Positions 44,988-54,572 of a stretch of DNA of 64,000 nucleotides are shown here, in pieces. Source of the DNA: Aquabacter sp965279295. GTDB lineage: Bacteria; Pseudomonadota; Alphaproteobacteria; Rhizobiales; Xanthobacteraceae. Position 1 is the stretch's first letter; every line of letters begins with the position of its first letter. The stretch lies in assembly GCA_965279295.1 (NCBI GenBank), contig CBDIHQ010000013.1; one strand, given 5' to 3'. The translations under genes and the position numbers were made by a program. Under the pieces are notes generated by a model. It saw nothing but the letters and a program-made list of their open reading frames with translations, made no database searches and was not told where the DNA came from.

Positions 44988-46535
44988 CTACGGGTCTAGA
45001 TTCATGTCGATGCGTTTGAGTGGGATGCGCGCGGCAAGCCCCGCTCCGATGAGGGCAAACAGGGCTATGACCGCGAAGCAGGCGCCCATGGCACCGTCCA
45101 GCGCACCCAGAAGTGTGGCGCGGCTCTCCGGCGCGATATCCAGCGCCGCCTGCGGACCGGCCAGAAGAAAGTCGCGCAGCAGCCCCGCATGTCCGGGGTC
45201 TTTCGTGGCGATGACCATGAAGAAGGTCATGCTGACCAACGCCGTCCCGAACGCCGCGCCGAGCGATCGGGACAATTGCACCGAGCCGGCCGCGGTGCCG
45301 AGCCAGGCGGGACCGGCCGTTATGGCGACGGTGATCTGCGCCACACCCATCACGGTGCCCATGAAGAGGGAGGCGACACCCAGGACGCTCGCGAGCATCA
45401 ACGGTCCGGGCGTCCACACCCACAGCCCCGCGAAGATGGCGGTGACCACGATCAAGCCGATTGTGGGCATGATCGCGGTTCGCCCGGTCCGGCTGATGAG
45501 GCGACCGGTCACGACAGCCCCGACCCCCACGCCCGCCGTCAACGGCAGCATGAAGAGGCCGATGTCCGCTGCGGAATAGCCGTGCGCCGCCCTGAGATAG
45601 AGCGGCAGAACGCTGATGAGGGACACCAGAACCGCCCCATGGCAGGCGACCAGCGCGTCGCATTTCCAGATGGCCGACATGCGCAGCAGAGGGAGCGGAA
45701 ACAGCGGATGAAGCGACTTGCCTTCCCACCAGAACAGCGCCGCCAACGCGGCGATCCCGCATCCCGCGAGCAATACGAACGTGCCGGCATCCGCGAGGAG
45801 CGGACCGCGCAGGATCTGGAGCAGCGTCATACCGGCGACGATAAACAGGGTGAACAGCGCGAGGCCGAGAAAATCGAAAGAGGAATGCCCATGCTGCCTG
45901 GGACGCACCGGGAGGCGCATCACCAGCAGCATGGCGCAGATCGCCATGGGTAGATTGATGAGGAAGATCGAGCGCCAGCCGAACGCGGTCGCGAGCAGGC
46001 CGCCGGCTATCGGGCCGAATGTCGAGGCGCTGACGATGATGGCCGCGAGATAGCCTTGAAAGCGCGGACGGTCGCGCGGCGGCACCGCCTCGCCGATCAA
46101 CGCCTGGGATAACGCGGCAAGGCCGCCGCCGCCGAAGCCTTGGAGAACCCGCGCCGCCGTGAGCCATTCCATGCTCGGCGCGAGCGCGCACAGCACCGAG
46201 GCACCCATCAGAACCCAAAGCGCCGCGAGCATCAGCCGGCGCCGGCCGAACCGATCCCCCAGATGCCCGTAAACCGGCGCCGCTATGGCGGCGGCCAGGA
46301 GATAGGCGATCACAATCCAGGACACACGGTCGAAACGACCCAGCGCCGCGCCGATGTTCGGCAGTGCGCTGGCGACGATGGTCTGATCCATCGCGCCGAT
46401 GAACATGGGCAGGCCGACCGCGGGAAACACGTAGCGGAAAAAGGCTTCGGAGGCGGCATCCCCCGAGGCGGGAACATCTTTCGGCAAGGACGAATCCAGT
46501 TCTGGAAAAGACGGAGGACGCCAATCCCCCCTCAT
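44988..46535 (-). CDS. MFS transporter, DHA2/EmrB-like
   Basis: The 515-residue protein has about fourteen hydrophobic segments, the plan of DHA2 drug/proton antiporters. It shows the family's first-helix motif GAMDQTIVASALPNIGAALG, the loop motif GHLGDRFGRRR and the antiporter motif C region (IIVSASTFGPIAGGLLATAFGWR, IFLINLP). No ribosome binding site is obvious before the ATG at 46535, so the N-terminus is uncertain; the first helix begins near residue 35. In the catabolic operon it could export a toxic intermediate or import the substrate. Confidence 0.92.
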   Translation of the reverse strand: MRGDWRPPSFPELDSSLPKDVPASGDAASEAFFRYVFPAVGLPMFIGAMDQTIVASALPNIGAALGRFDRVSWIVIAYLLAAAIAAPVYGHLGDRFGRRRLMLAALWVLMGASVLCALAPSMEWLTAARVLQGFGGGGLAALSQALIGEAVPPRDRPRFQGYLAAIIVSASTFGPIAGGLLATAFGWRSIFLINLPMAICAMLLVMRLPVRPRQHGHSSFDFLGLALFTLFIVAGMTLLQILRGPLLADAGTFVLLAGCGIAALAALFWWEGKSLHPLFPLPLLRMSAIWKCDALVACHGAVLVSLISVLPLYLRAAHGYSAADIGLFMLPLTAGVGVGAVVTGRLISRTGRTAIMPTIGLIVVTAIFAGLWVWTPGPLMLASVLGVASLFMGTVMGVAQITVAITAGPAWLGTAAGSVQLSRSLGAAFGTALVSMTFFMVIATKDPGHAGLLRDFLLAGPQAALDIAPESRATLLGALDGAMGACFAVIALFALIGAGLAARIPLKRIDMNLDP

Positions 46536-46646
46536 ACTGGAACCACGCGGCCGCCGGTGTCACAAGTTCCTCCCGCGCGCAATGCACGAGAGCAATCGCC
46601 ATCGAGCCGGTCATGGATGGTTTCCTGTCCGCGCAAGAAGGAGGGA

Positions 46647-47786
46647 TCAGAGGCCGAACATGTCCTGCCATTCGCGGCCGATCTCGCGATATTCCGCCTC
46701 GTTGATGGCGAGTTCGTCGCTCGGAATGAGGGTGAGATCCTGGATGCTCGGCACGAAGCGTTCATCCGGGCTCTTGATGTCCCGCCGGCCCGACACCCGC
46801 CCGTCGAGGTCCGCCATCATCTGCTGGGCCTCGCGCGAGCGGATGAAATTGACCATCAGCTTCGCGGCATTGGGGCGCGGAGCGTTCTTGAAGGCGACCC
46901 AGGCCACCGGGGATGGCACGATGCCCTCCTTGGGGAACGACTGGTTCACGGGCGCGCCCTGACGGAAAGCGGTGAGCACCCGGCTGGCCGGGGAAATGGT
47001 GATGGGGAATTCGCCCGACACCACCTTGTCCACCGCATTGTTGGAGGCGGGGATGATCACCGGCTTCAGCTTGGCCAATCCCTCGAAGAATTTCATGCCG
47101 ATGGCGGGGTGGTCGCGCATCGCCTTGTAGGTCACAGCCCAGGCGGGCGAGAGGCGCGCGCTGAGGGTGGTGATCTTGCCGCTATATTGCGGCTTCAGGA
47201 GATCGAACCAGGAGGTGAAGGTCGCATCCTTGATCAGCTTGGTGTTCCAGGCGATGGACGCGATGATGGTGGGATCGCTGACGAAATAGGGTACGCCGTA
47301 GAACACCGGCTGGCCCTTGAACGCCTCATAGCCGGCATATTCGGGGGCGTCGAACGCCATCACGGCTTCGCGCTTCACCAGGCTCGCGATCCAGGACGGG
47401 ATGTTCATCGACATCACGTCGGTCATTACCTTGTTGGCCGCCAGTTCGTCCTCGATCTGCTTTTGGACCTGGCCGGACGGCTTGATGATGAACTCGACGT
47501 TGAAATTGTCCGGCAGGCCGTAGCGGGTTCGGAACAGCTTCGCCATTTCCTGGCGCACCTCGCCGCCCTGAAGGGTGTTGCCGAGGGCGATGACGCCGCC
47601 CTCCTTCTTGGCCGCCGCGATCAGGGGCTCAAGGCTGGCGTCCGCAGCCAGCGCCGGTGCGAACCGGCCGGCCATGGACACGAATGGAGCGGCCAGCCCC
47701 ACCGCGCCCATTCCCTTGATCAGGCCGCGTCGGCTGACGCGGAAAGCCACGGCTGGCACGTCCCTGCGGGTGTCGTCCCCATTCAT
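46647..47786 (-). CDS. ABC transporter substrate-binding protein with a Tat signal
   Basis: This 379-residue periplasmic binding protein belongs to the Fe3+/thiamine/2-aminoethylphosphonate-type extracellular solute-binding group. A twin-arginine signal SRRGLIKGMGAVGLAAPFV lies at 18-36 and cleavage is likely near ALAADASLE. The mature part begins with the group's EPLIAAAKKEGGVIALGNT. The cognate ATPase and permease genes lie divergently at 49563-52463. Tat export suggests folding or cofactor binding before export. The ligand cannot be read from sequence, and similar proteins in catabolic islands are often named iron transporters without proof. GGAGG precedes the ATG. Confidence 0.9.
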   Translation of the reverse strand: MNGDDTRRDVPAVAFRVSRRGLIKGMGAVGLAAPFVSMAGRFAPALAADASLEPLIAAAKKEGGVIALGNTLQGGEVRQEMAKLFRTRYGLPDNFNVEFIIKPSGQVQKQIEDELAANKVMTDVMSMNIPSWIASLVKREAVMAFDAPEYAGYEAFKGQPVFYGVPYFVSDPTIIASIAWNTKLIKDATFTSWFDLLKPQYSGKITTLSARLSPAWAVTYKAMRDHPAIGMKFFEGLAKLKPVIIPASNNAVDKVVSGEFPITISPASRVLTAFRQGAPVNQSFPKEGIVPSPVAWVAFKNAPRPNAAKLMVNFIRSREAQQMMADLDGRVSGRRDIKSPDERFVPSIQDLTLIPSDELAINEAEYREIGREWQDMFGL

Positions 47787-47852
47787 CTGTCATCCTCCCG
47801 GATTCATTTATCTTTTTTAAGCCGACGCCTGTTGGCGCAGTGTGCCGGCATC

Positions 47853-47871
47853 CCCTCTCGTTCGAGAGAGG
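47853..47871 (-). other. Hairpin between the monooxygenase and binding-protein genes
   Basis: CTCTCG (47855-47860) pairs with CGAGAG (47863-47868) across two bases, and flanking CC and GG extend the stem with one bulge. It lies in the 93-base gap of the minus-strand operon. It may set different transcript levels or stability for the binding-protein message, as seen in other binding-protein operons. Confidence 0.4.
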
Positions 47872-47879
47872 CCGTATTG

Positions 47880-48956
47880 TCAGGCGGAAGCAGCCACCTT
47901 TTGAAAGGCTGCCGCCGGCAGTTCCGCATTCGTGTTGCCGAACGCCGGCATCACTTCGCGGGCGAAGCGGCGCAGGCTCTGCAAACCGCGTTCGCCGCCG
48001 CCGGAGCCCCCGCCGTTGATCAGCATATATTCGACCCCGGCCTTGCGCAGTGTATCGACCTTCTCGGCGATCTCATCCGGGCTCCCGTAGATCGCGCTGT
48101 CCTCGTTGTTGGCGCGGGTATCGTCATAGGACTTGAAGCGCCAGTTGTCGCTGTTGGCGCCGCTCGGTGCCTTGGCGATCTCCACCTGACGCAGGCGCGC
48201 ATCAAGGCGGCGCTGGAGCGCCTGCTCCTTCTCCTCCGGGGTGTAGGCAACGAAGAAGGCCCGGGCGACACCCACCGACATGGGATCGAACACCCGTCCG
48301 CGCGCCTCGACCTCGCTCTTGAACAGGGCGATCCGGTGCTTTATTTCCGCGACCGAAGCGAACTGGTCGAGCAGCAGGTTGAAGCCCTTGTCGGCGACCA
48401 TGCGGATCGAAGCGTCCCCACCGGCGCCCATCCAGATCGGCGGGTGGGGCCGCTGGGCGGTCGGCGGCTCCACAACGATGTTCTCGAAGTTCCAGTATTG
48501 GCCGTGGTGATCGAAGCGGGTTTCCGACTTCCAGGCCTTCAGGACAATATCGAGGCACTCCTGAAAGCGCCCTTCGGCTTCCGCCATGGGAATGCCGAAG
48601 CCGGAAAATTCATTGTGCCGGTAGCCCTTGCCGACCCCGAAGTCGAGCCGGCCGTTGGACAGCAGGTCGATGGTGGCGGCCTGCTCGGCGAGCAGGATGG
48701 GGTGATGCCACGGCAGCACCATCACGGCCGTCCCAAGGCGCAGCGTGGTGGTGCGGGCGGCAACCCAGGTCAGGAGGTTGAGGGTCGCGGAGACCTGACC
48801 GAAGCCGGTGAAGTGATGCTCCACCAGAAACGTGCTGTGCAAGCCGAGGGCTTCCGCTTCGATATTGTAATCGATGAAGTCCCTGAAGCCGACGCCGCTA
48901 TCGATATCCGGCCCGCCGCGTTTCGCCTGGGCACTTCCGAACAGTCCGAACTTCAT
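47880..48956 (-). CDS. LLM class flavin-dependent monooxygenase (luciferase-like)
   Basis: The 358-residue protein has the bacterial luciferase-like TIM-barrel signature: MKFGLFGSAQ, then FIDYNIEAEALGLHSTFLVEHHF, LRLGTAVMVLPWHHPILLAEQAATIDLLSNGRLDFGVGKGYR and PPIWMGAGGDASIRMVADKG. Such enzymes use reduced flavin supplied by a reductase to hydroxylate or cleave substrates, including pyridines, sulfonates and aromatic chelators. The start at 48956 follows GGAAGAGGACTGGCT. It is the first gene of the minus-strand operon and is divergent from the ABC transporter genes. A flavin reductase lies in the same cluster, so a two-component system is likely. Confidence 0.93.
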   Translation of the reverse strand: MKFGLFGSAQAKRGGPDIDSGVGFRDFIDYNIEAEALGLHSTFLVEHHFTGFGQVSATLNLLTWVAARTTTLRLGTAVMVLPWHHPILLAEQAATIDLLSNGRLDFGVGKGYRHNEFSGFGIPMAEAEGRFQECLDIVLKAWKSETRFDHHGQYWNFENIVVEPPTAQRPHPPIWMGAGGDASIRMVADKGFNLLLDQFASVAEIKHRIALFKSEVEARGRVFDPMSVGVARAFFVAYTPEEKEQALQRRLDARLRQVEIAKAPSGANSDNWRFKSYDDTRANNEDSAIYGSPDEIAEKVDTLRKAGVEYMLINGGGSGGGERGLQSLRRFAREVMPAFGNTNAELPAAAFQKVAASA

Positions 48957-49562
48957 AGCCAGTCCTCTTCCAAGGGCCCCTGGCGTGTTTTGCCGTGCGA
49001 TCGGTGGGCGACGAGACGATGCGCTCGGATTTGCCTGCCGCACCATGCTTATCGGCGGGGCAATGCTTGCGAGGGCGGTGTTAGATCTCGCCGGACAGGG
49101 GCTGTGTTGCGGCTACTATCGACAGCGTCAAATCCGGGTCAATGTACATAACGAGTATGCTCTCAGTGCCTGGATAGCATTAATTCATGCAGATCCAAGG
49201 CAACCACCCGACTTCGTCTAACTTCATCGGATAAACCATGCTGCGGCGCGGGAGATACTTTGCATATCTCTTGACGAGCGGAGGGTGAACTGCCTTACTG
49301 ATGGCGTTGCGATGCGGCGCGCATTGATCCAGCGCAAATCCAACCAAAAAATAATCTCGTCAAAAACAATCTCGTCTCTGGGAAGGAATTGGCCAGCTCA
49401 TGAAATCAAAGCGATCGCACGCGCCAACACATCTTCGGCGCTGAACACCGCGCGCTCCACGAGCGCCTGGAACATCTCGTTTTGTGGCCAACCCGATTTG
49501 CGGGACGGCCGGTTCGTCGCCTTGGGCGGCGCCCATGAGCAATGCGCCATGACTAGCGCGCC
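48957..49562. promoter_or_regulatory. Divergent control region of the catabolic island
   Basis: About 600 bases separate the head of the monooxygenase operon from the ABC transporter operon. They contain no supported gene. A short dyad GCAT-TAATTC-ATGC lies at 49177-49190 in a locally AT-richer stretch. It is a reasonable candidate for a LysR-type site, since the only local regulator gene is the LysR at 52532. Start codons crowd the right end (GCGCCATGA twice just before 49563), making the ATPase start uncertain. Confidence 0.45.
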
Positions 49563-50702
49563 ATGAGTAACGCAATGAATATGACCTTCGCCCCCTCTGA
49601 CTCCGCCAAAGTCCAGCCGCTTGCGCCCGCCGGGGTGCCACTGCGCGTGCGCAATCTTGTGAAGCGGTTCGGCGCCTTCAATGCGGTGGACGACGTGAGC
49701 TTCGAGGTGCCGGCCGGCAAGATCCTCGCCCTGCTCGGCCCCAGCGGCTGCGGCAAGACCACGACGCTGCGCTGCATCGCCGGCCTTGAGCAGCCCAGCG
49801 GCGGCGAAATCCTGGTGGGCGAGCGAACCGTCATGTCGGCGGCGCGGCATGTCTCCTTGGCGCCCGACAAACGCGACATGGGCATGGTGTTCCAGTCCTA
49901 CGCCATCTGGCCCCACATGACGGTGGCGCAGAATGTCGGCTACCCCCTCAAGGTGCGGAAGGTCAGCTCGGCGGAGACCACCCGGCGGGTCGATGAAATC
50001 CTTGAACTGGTGGGCCTCTCCGGCCTCGGCGGTCGCCCGGCCAGCGACCTCTCCGGCGGCCAACAGCAGCGCGTGGCATTGGCCCGCGCAGTGATCGGCC
50101 GGCCTCGCGTCTTGTTGTTCGACGAGCCGCTGTCCAACCTTGATGCCAAGCTGCGGACACGCATGCGGTTCGAGTTGGTGCGGTTGCAGCGGGAGGTTGG
50201 GATCACCTCGGTCTTCGTCACCCACGACCAGCACGAGGCCATGGCCATGGCCGATGAACTGGTGGTGATGAACAGGGGCCGCATCGAGCAGGTGGGCGAT
50301 GCCCGCGGGCTTTATCTCAACCCCTCCAGCGTGTTCGTGGCGGACTTCATCGGCGGCGCCAATCTGCTGGAAGGCGAACTGGTCTCAAAGCCGGACGAAA
50401 ACCGCATCGCGCGGCTGCGGCTCGCCTCGGGCGAGACCCTCTCCGGGGCGCTGGCGAGCGATGCGGCGATCGGCACCCGCCTTACGGCGGTGATCCGTCC
50501 CGAGGCGCTGCGCATCAGCGCGGGGCAGGGCGGCAATGCGGTGATCCGGGCGGTCCAATATCTCGGCAGCGTCATGGAAATCCGGGCGAGCGTGTTCGGC
50601 GCGGAGGTGCGCATCACCGCAGATCCCGCGCTCCAGCTTGCAGCGGGAGATCGCGTTCAGGTGGATTGCGCGGCGACCGACTGCATTCTCTTGCCCGCTT
50701 GA
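49563..50702 (+). CDS. ABC transporter ATP-binding protein (FbpC/PotA-like)
   Basis: This 379-residue importer ATPase shows Walker A GPSGCGKTT (59-67), Q-loop VFQSYAIWPHMTV, signature LSGGQQQR (163-170), Walker B LLFDEP (184-189) and the switch His in FVTHDQHEA. A TOBE-type regulatory domain occupies about 260-379. It is of the Fe3+/polyamine/thiamine class that pairs with two-domain permeases, and such a permease follows 30 bases later. ATGs at 49575 and 49581 are alternative starts, as no clear ribosome binding site precedes 49563. Confidence 0.94.
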   Translation: MSNAMNMTFAPSDSAKVQPLAPAGVPLRVRNLVKRFGAFNAVDDVSFEVPAGKILALLGPSGCGKTTTLRCIAGLEQPSGGEILVGERTVMSAARHVSLAPDKRDMGMVFQSYAIWPHMTVAQNVGYPLKVRKVSSAETTRRVDEILELVGLSGLGGRPASDLSGGQQQRVALARAVIGRPRVLLFDEPLSNLDAKLRTRMRFELVRLQREVGITSVFVTHDQHEAMAMADELVVMNRGRIEQVGDARGLYLNPSSVFVADFIGGANLLEGELVSKPDENRIARLRLASGETLSGALASDAAIGTRLTAVIRPEALRISAGQGGNAVIRAVQYLGSVMEIRASVFGAEVRITADPALQLAAGDRVQVDCAATDCILLPA

Positions 50703-50732
50703 TGCCCGCCGGCGAAACCTGAGGACGTTGAG

Positions 50733-52463
50733 ATGGCAATTGTTGACGGCCACGGCGCGGATCTGGCGCGCGTATCCTCGCCCGAGCGCCGCCCGCTGTT
50801 CCGGCACGCGGCCGATCCCACGTTCTGGCTGATCTGGGGTCTGCTCGGCCTCCTGGCGGTGTTGATCGCGCTGCCGCTGCTTGCTCTGTTTCTCAGCAGC
50901 CTCACCACCAGCAGCGGCGGCTTCACGCTCAGCAATTATTGGGAAGTGGTGGTCACGCCCCGCCTGCTGCGGACGCTGCTGAACACGCTCACCATCGGTC
51001 TCGGAACAGCGGCGCTCGCCACCGTGATCGGTGTCGCGCTGGCCTGGGTGAATGCCCGCACCAACATGCCGGGCGCGCGCCTGTTCGACATCCTGAACCT
51101 GGTCCCGTTCTTTACGCCCTCCTTCGTGGGCGCCATTGCCTGGACGGAACTGGCCTCGCAGAACCGGGGATTGCTGAACCAGCTTGCCTACGATTGGTTC
51201 GGTGCCACCGAGCCGATCTTCAACATCTACAGCCCGTTGGGCATCATCTGGGTGCTGGCGCTCTATGAGGCGCCGCTGGTCTATCTCTTCGTGTCGGGCG
51301 CGTTCCGGCAGATGGACCCCTCCCTTGAGGAAGCGGCGCGCATGTCCGGGTCCGGCCTCATCTCCACGGCTCTGCGGATCACGCTGCCCATGGCCATGCC
51401 GGCCATGATCGGCGCGGCTTTGCTGATCTTCGTAACAGTGCTCGGCGCATTCGAGGTACCGCTGCTGCTCGGCATTCCGGCGCGCTACCCGGTGCTGACC
51501 ACCGAACTGTTCGTGCTCACCAGCGAATATCCCACGCGCTATGATATCGCCGCCGCCATGTCGATGTTCCTGCTGGTGTTCACAGGCATCGCCCTGGTGG
51601 GGCAGCGCAAGCTTCTGGCGCGGCGGAAATACACCACCGTGACCGGCAAGGCCTACCGGCCCCACGCGCTGGACATCGGGCGGGGGAAGTACGCCGCTTT
51701 AGCCTTCAACCTGCTCTATGTCTTTGTCGCGATCGTGCTACCCTTTTCGACCTTGTTGCTGGATTCCTTCAGCAAGTTCTGGTCCGGCACCATCGACTTC
51801 TCCAACCTGACCCTCGACAATTACAAGTACGTCCTCTTCAGCTTCGAGGAGGGCCGGCGCGGGCTGGTGAACACGTTGATCCTCGCCTCCCTCGGCGCCA
51901 CTTTGTGCGTGGTCCTTGGCCTCGCCTCCTCCTATCTGTCATTCCGCTCGCGGCACCTCGGGCGTGGCATGCTGGATTTGCTGTCCAACGCGCCGCTCGC
52001 GATCCCGGCGGCGCTGCTGGCGGTGGCGGTGGCGGTGCTCTGGATCCGCACCCCGCTCTACGGCACGCTGTGGATCATCCTTATCGCCTATGTCGCGAAA
52101 TTCCTGCCTTATGCGCAACGCTCCATCACCACCACCCTGCTGTCGGTCTCGCCGGAGCTGGAGGAAAGCTCGCGCACAAGCGGCGCCTCGTGGTGGTCCA
52201 CGATGCGCCATGTGGTACTACCGATCCTGAAGCCGGGCATCATCAGCGGCTGGCTGCTGGTGGCGATCATTCTGATCCGGGAATTCGGCATCGCTCTGTT
52301 TCTCTACCGCCCCGGCTCGGAAACCTTGCCGGTGGCGATCTACCTGCTGATGCAGGTCAGCCCTTCCATGACGGCGGCGGCGTGCGTGGTTCAAGTGCTG
52401 ATTACCCTTGCGGCGCTGCTCGTGCTGCGCACCGCGACGCGCGGCCAGCGGCTGGGGCTGTGA
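50733..52463 (+). CDS. ABC transporter permease with two fused transmembrane domains (FbpB-like)
   Basis: The 576-residue permease contains two BPD-type transmembrane domains in tandem, each with an EAA loop: EEAARMSGSGLISTALRITLP in the first half and ESSRTSGASWWSTMRHVVLP in the second. About twelve membrane helices are visible. Such fused permeases work with one ATPase dimer and a group-1 binding protein, matching the ATPase upstream and the Tat-exported binding protein on the other arm. The substrate is unknown, probably the compound degraded by the neighbouring enzymes or a metal they need. Confidence 0.94.
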   Translation: MAIVDGHGADLARVSSPERRPLFRHAADPTFWLIWGLLGLLAVLIALPLLALFLSSLTTSSGGFTLSNYWEVVVTPRLLRTLLNTLTIGLGTAALATVIGVALAWVNARTNMPGARLFDILNLVPFFTPSFVGAIAWTELASQNRGLLNQLAYDWFGATEPIFNIYSPLGIIWVLALYEAPLVYLFVSGAFRQMDPSLEEAARMSGSGLISTALRITLPMAMPAMIGAALLIFVTVLGAFEVPLLLGIPARYPVLTTELFVLTSEYPTRYDIAAAMSMFLLVFTGIALVGQRKLLARRKYTTVTGKAYRPHALDIGRGKYAALAFNLLYVFVAIVLPFSTLLLDSFSKFWSGTIDFSNLTLDNYKYVLFSFEEGRRGLVNTLILASLGATLCVVLGLASSYLSFRSRHLGRGMLDLLSNAPLAIPAALLAVAVAVLWIRTPLYGTLWIILIAYVAKFLPYAQRSITTTLLSVSPELEESSRTSGASWWSTMRHVVLPILKPGIISGWLLVAIILIREFGIALFLYRPGSETLPVAIYLLMQVSPSMTAAACVVQVLITLAALLVLRTATRGQRLGL

Positions 52464-52531
52464 GGCTTATGCACCTGCCACCCGGTGCTCTATAACAAGC
52501 TGGCTTCAGCCGGCGCCGGGCACAGGACACG

Positions 52532-53443
52532 ATGGAACTCAGGCATCTCCGCTACTTCGTAGTGGCTGCGGAAGAAGAAAACTTCAACAAGGCCGCAGCG
52601 CGCCTCAACATGGCGCAACCGGCCCTGTCGCGGCAGATGCGCGACCTGGAGCTTGATCTCGGCGTATCGTTGTTCGAGCGCGGCGCCCATCGCATCCGTC
52701 TGTCGGCCATCGGCCGCCTCTTCCTCGAAGAAGCCCGAAAGGTGCTCGCCCAGGCGGAGACCGCGCGCACCCGCGTGCAGCGGGCCAATCGCGGCCATGT
52801 GGGCGTGATAAGGGTCGGCTTCAATCGCATGTCGGCGCGCCATCGAAAGCTACCCGTGTGCCTCAGCGCCTTCCGCTCCGGCTATCCCGAGGTGGAGTTG
52901 AAGCTCTCTCCATTGCTCGCCCAGAAGCAACTCGCGGCACTCCAGGCCGGTGAGATCGACGCGGGCTTCTTCTGCTTCCGCCCGCCGGACGATCCCCAGT
53001 TCGACCATCTGCCGTTTGCACAGGAGAAGGTGATTCTGGCCATGCACCGGGAGCATCCGCTGGCCGGACGCCGCGAAGTCACGCTGGAGGACCTGCAATC
53101 GGAGGCGTTCGTCTATTTCCCGCGCTCCTACAATCCGCTGCTCTACGACCATGTGATCGGCGCCTGCATGCGCGCGGGTCTCACGCCGAGGATCGTGCAG
53201 GAGACCATCACGGAGGAGGCCATGCTGAGCCTCGCCTCGGTGGGCATGGGCGTCAGCTTCGTCGGCAGCTCATTGGAAAGCCGGTACGAAGATCAGGTGG
53301 TGTTCAAGCACATCGCCGACTTCGCCTGCTCGGTGCAATTGGAACTGGTCTGGCTGCGCGGCAATGAAAGCGCGACGCTGAAGCGGTTCGTCGCGTGCGC
53401 GCGGGGCGCCCTTCAGCCGTCGGACGGTGCTTCGCCGGCATAA
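52532..53443 (+). CDS. LysR family transcriptional regulator of the catabolic island
   Basis: A 303-residue LysR protein beginning MELRHLRYFVVAAEEENFNKA, with the HTH in AAARLNMAQPALSRQMRDLE (about 18-40). The C-terminal effector-binding domain begins near residue 90 (GVIRVGFNRMSARH). This N-terminus is typical of the BenM/CatM/CbbR side of the family, in which regulators respond to aromatic-pathway intermediates. It is 68 bases after the permease and 99 before an amidohydrolase on the same strand, so it is the likely regulator of both arms. Confidence 0.93.
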   Translation: MELRHLRYFVVAAEEENFNKAAARLNMAQPALSRQMRDLELDLGVSLFERGAHRIRLSAIGRLFLEEARKVLAQAETARTRVQRANRGHVGVIRVGFNRMSARHRKLPVCLSAFRSGYPEVELKLSPLLAQKQLAALQAGEIDAGFFCFRPPDDPQFDHLPFAQEKVILAMHREHPLAGRREVTLEDLQSEAFVYFPRSYNPLLYDHVIGACMRAGLTPRIVQETITEEAMLSLASVGMGVSFVGSSLESRYEDQVVFKHIADFACSVQLELVWLRGNESATLKRFVACARGALQPSDGASPA

Positions 53444-53542
53444 CCAGCCTAGCGAGACGGCATTGGCGCGCGGGGGCCGGCGTGCCCACCATCCGGCCCG
53501 AAACCTGCGGGATAGCGGGATGGAAACGCGCAAAGGTACCTT

Positions 53543-54463
53543 ATGACCCTCAAGTTCGCGCCGCCGCCGGATCGCAATCTGAAGTCCCCGAAGCTGAAGG
53601 TCCCGCCGGGCGCCTGCGATTGCCACTTCCACATCTTCGGGCCGCAGGCGGTCTATCCGATCCACCCTGACCGGACCTATGAGCTGGAGGATTCCACGCT
53701 CGATGATTTCATGGCCCTCCAGGCCTCTCTGGGCCTGTCGCGCGGCCTTCTGGTTCAGTCGTTTCCGCACCGCTTCACCTACGACTATCTCCTGAACGCG
53801 TTGCTACGCTATCCCGACCGCCTGCGCGGTGTGGCGACGCCGGCGCCCTCGATCACCGATGCGGAACTGGATATCCTCACCAAAGCTGGCGTGGTCGGCG
53901 CGCGGTTCGGCTACAAGGTGAATCCGAAGCTTGACCTGCGGATGATCGCCCGGACCCACGCATTCGGCTGGCTGCCGCACATGCTGTTCAAGGGCAGCGA
54001 GGAGGCCCGCGCGTGGCGCGACGATATCCTCTCGCTTCCCGGCGACTTTGTGCTGGAGCATATGGGTTGGCAGCCTGCGGCCGAGGGCATGGATACCGAC
54101 GGCTACCGCATCCTGCTCGAACTGCTGGACACCGGGCGCTGCTGGATCAAGCTCTCCCACAAGCCCGCCGCCCAGAAGGCTCTGCCCTATTCGGACGTTA
54201 TCCCCATGGTGCACGACCTGGTGCGCCGCGCCCCGGAGCGCCTGCTGTGGGGCACGGACTGGCCCCATCCCAACACCTACGATCCCGTGCCGAACGATGC
54301 CGACCTGATGGATCTTCTGCTCGACTGGATTCCCGACGAGAGCACGCGCAACCGCATCCTCGTGGACAATCCGGCCGCCCTGTTCGGCTTCCATGCACAC
54401 GCGCCGGCCAAATTGGAGCGGGCCCAAGGGTTGGACAGAGCTGCGTGGGACACACCCGCCTAG
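53543..54463 (+). CDS. Amidohydrolase family protein (LigI / 2-pyrone-4,6-dicarboxylate lactonase-like)
   Basis: The 306-residue TIM-barrel hydrolase has the amidohydrolase-2 set: HxH in GACDCHFHIFGP (about residues 30-32), EHMGWQ, a KLSHKP strand and the catalytic Asp in LLWGTDWPHPN. The N-terminal PPGACDCHFHIFGP and ILVDNPAALFGF near the end are typical of LigI-like lactonases and of related decarboxylases. It could hydrolyse a lactone or lactam, or decarboxylate an aromatic acid, in the same pathway as the divergent monooxygenase operon. AAAGG precedes the ATG. Confidence 0.92.
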   Translation: MTLKFAPPPDRNLKSPKLKVPPGACDCHFHIFGPQAVYPIHPDRTYELEDSTLDDFMALQASLGLSRGLLVQSFPHRFTYDYLLNALLRYPDRLRGVATPAPSITDAELDILTKAGVVGARFGYKVNPKLDLRMIARTHAFGWLPHMLFKGSEEARAWRDDILSLPGDFVLEHMGWQPAAEGMDTDGYRILLELLDTGRCWIKLSHKPAAQKALPYSDVIPMVHDLVRRAPERLLWGTDWPHPNTYDPVPNDADLMDLLLDWIPDESTRNRILVDNPAALFGFHAHAPAKLERAQGLDRAAWDTPA

Positions 54464-54572
54464 GCCAGACCAGCTTGGCCTGAACGGGATTGGTGTCTTG
54501 CATGCTGCGGATCGCGATACTGACGATGATCAGACTGTCGCGCTCCGCATCGAGGATCGCTTCATGGCGCGT

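Noticed and set aside
46140..49151. Plus-strand ORF of about 1,003 codons antisense to the MFS, binding-protein and monooxygenase genes
   Set aside because: Three well-supported genes with good motifs lie on the other strand. This frame is open only because of high third-position GC.
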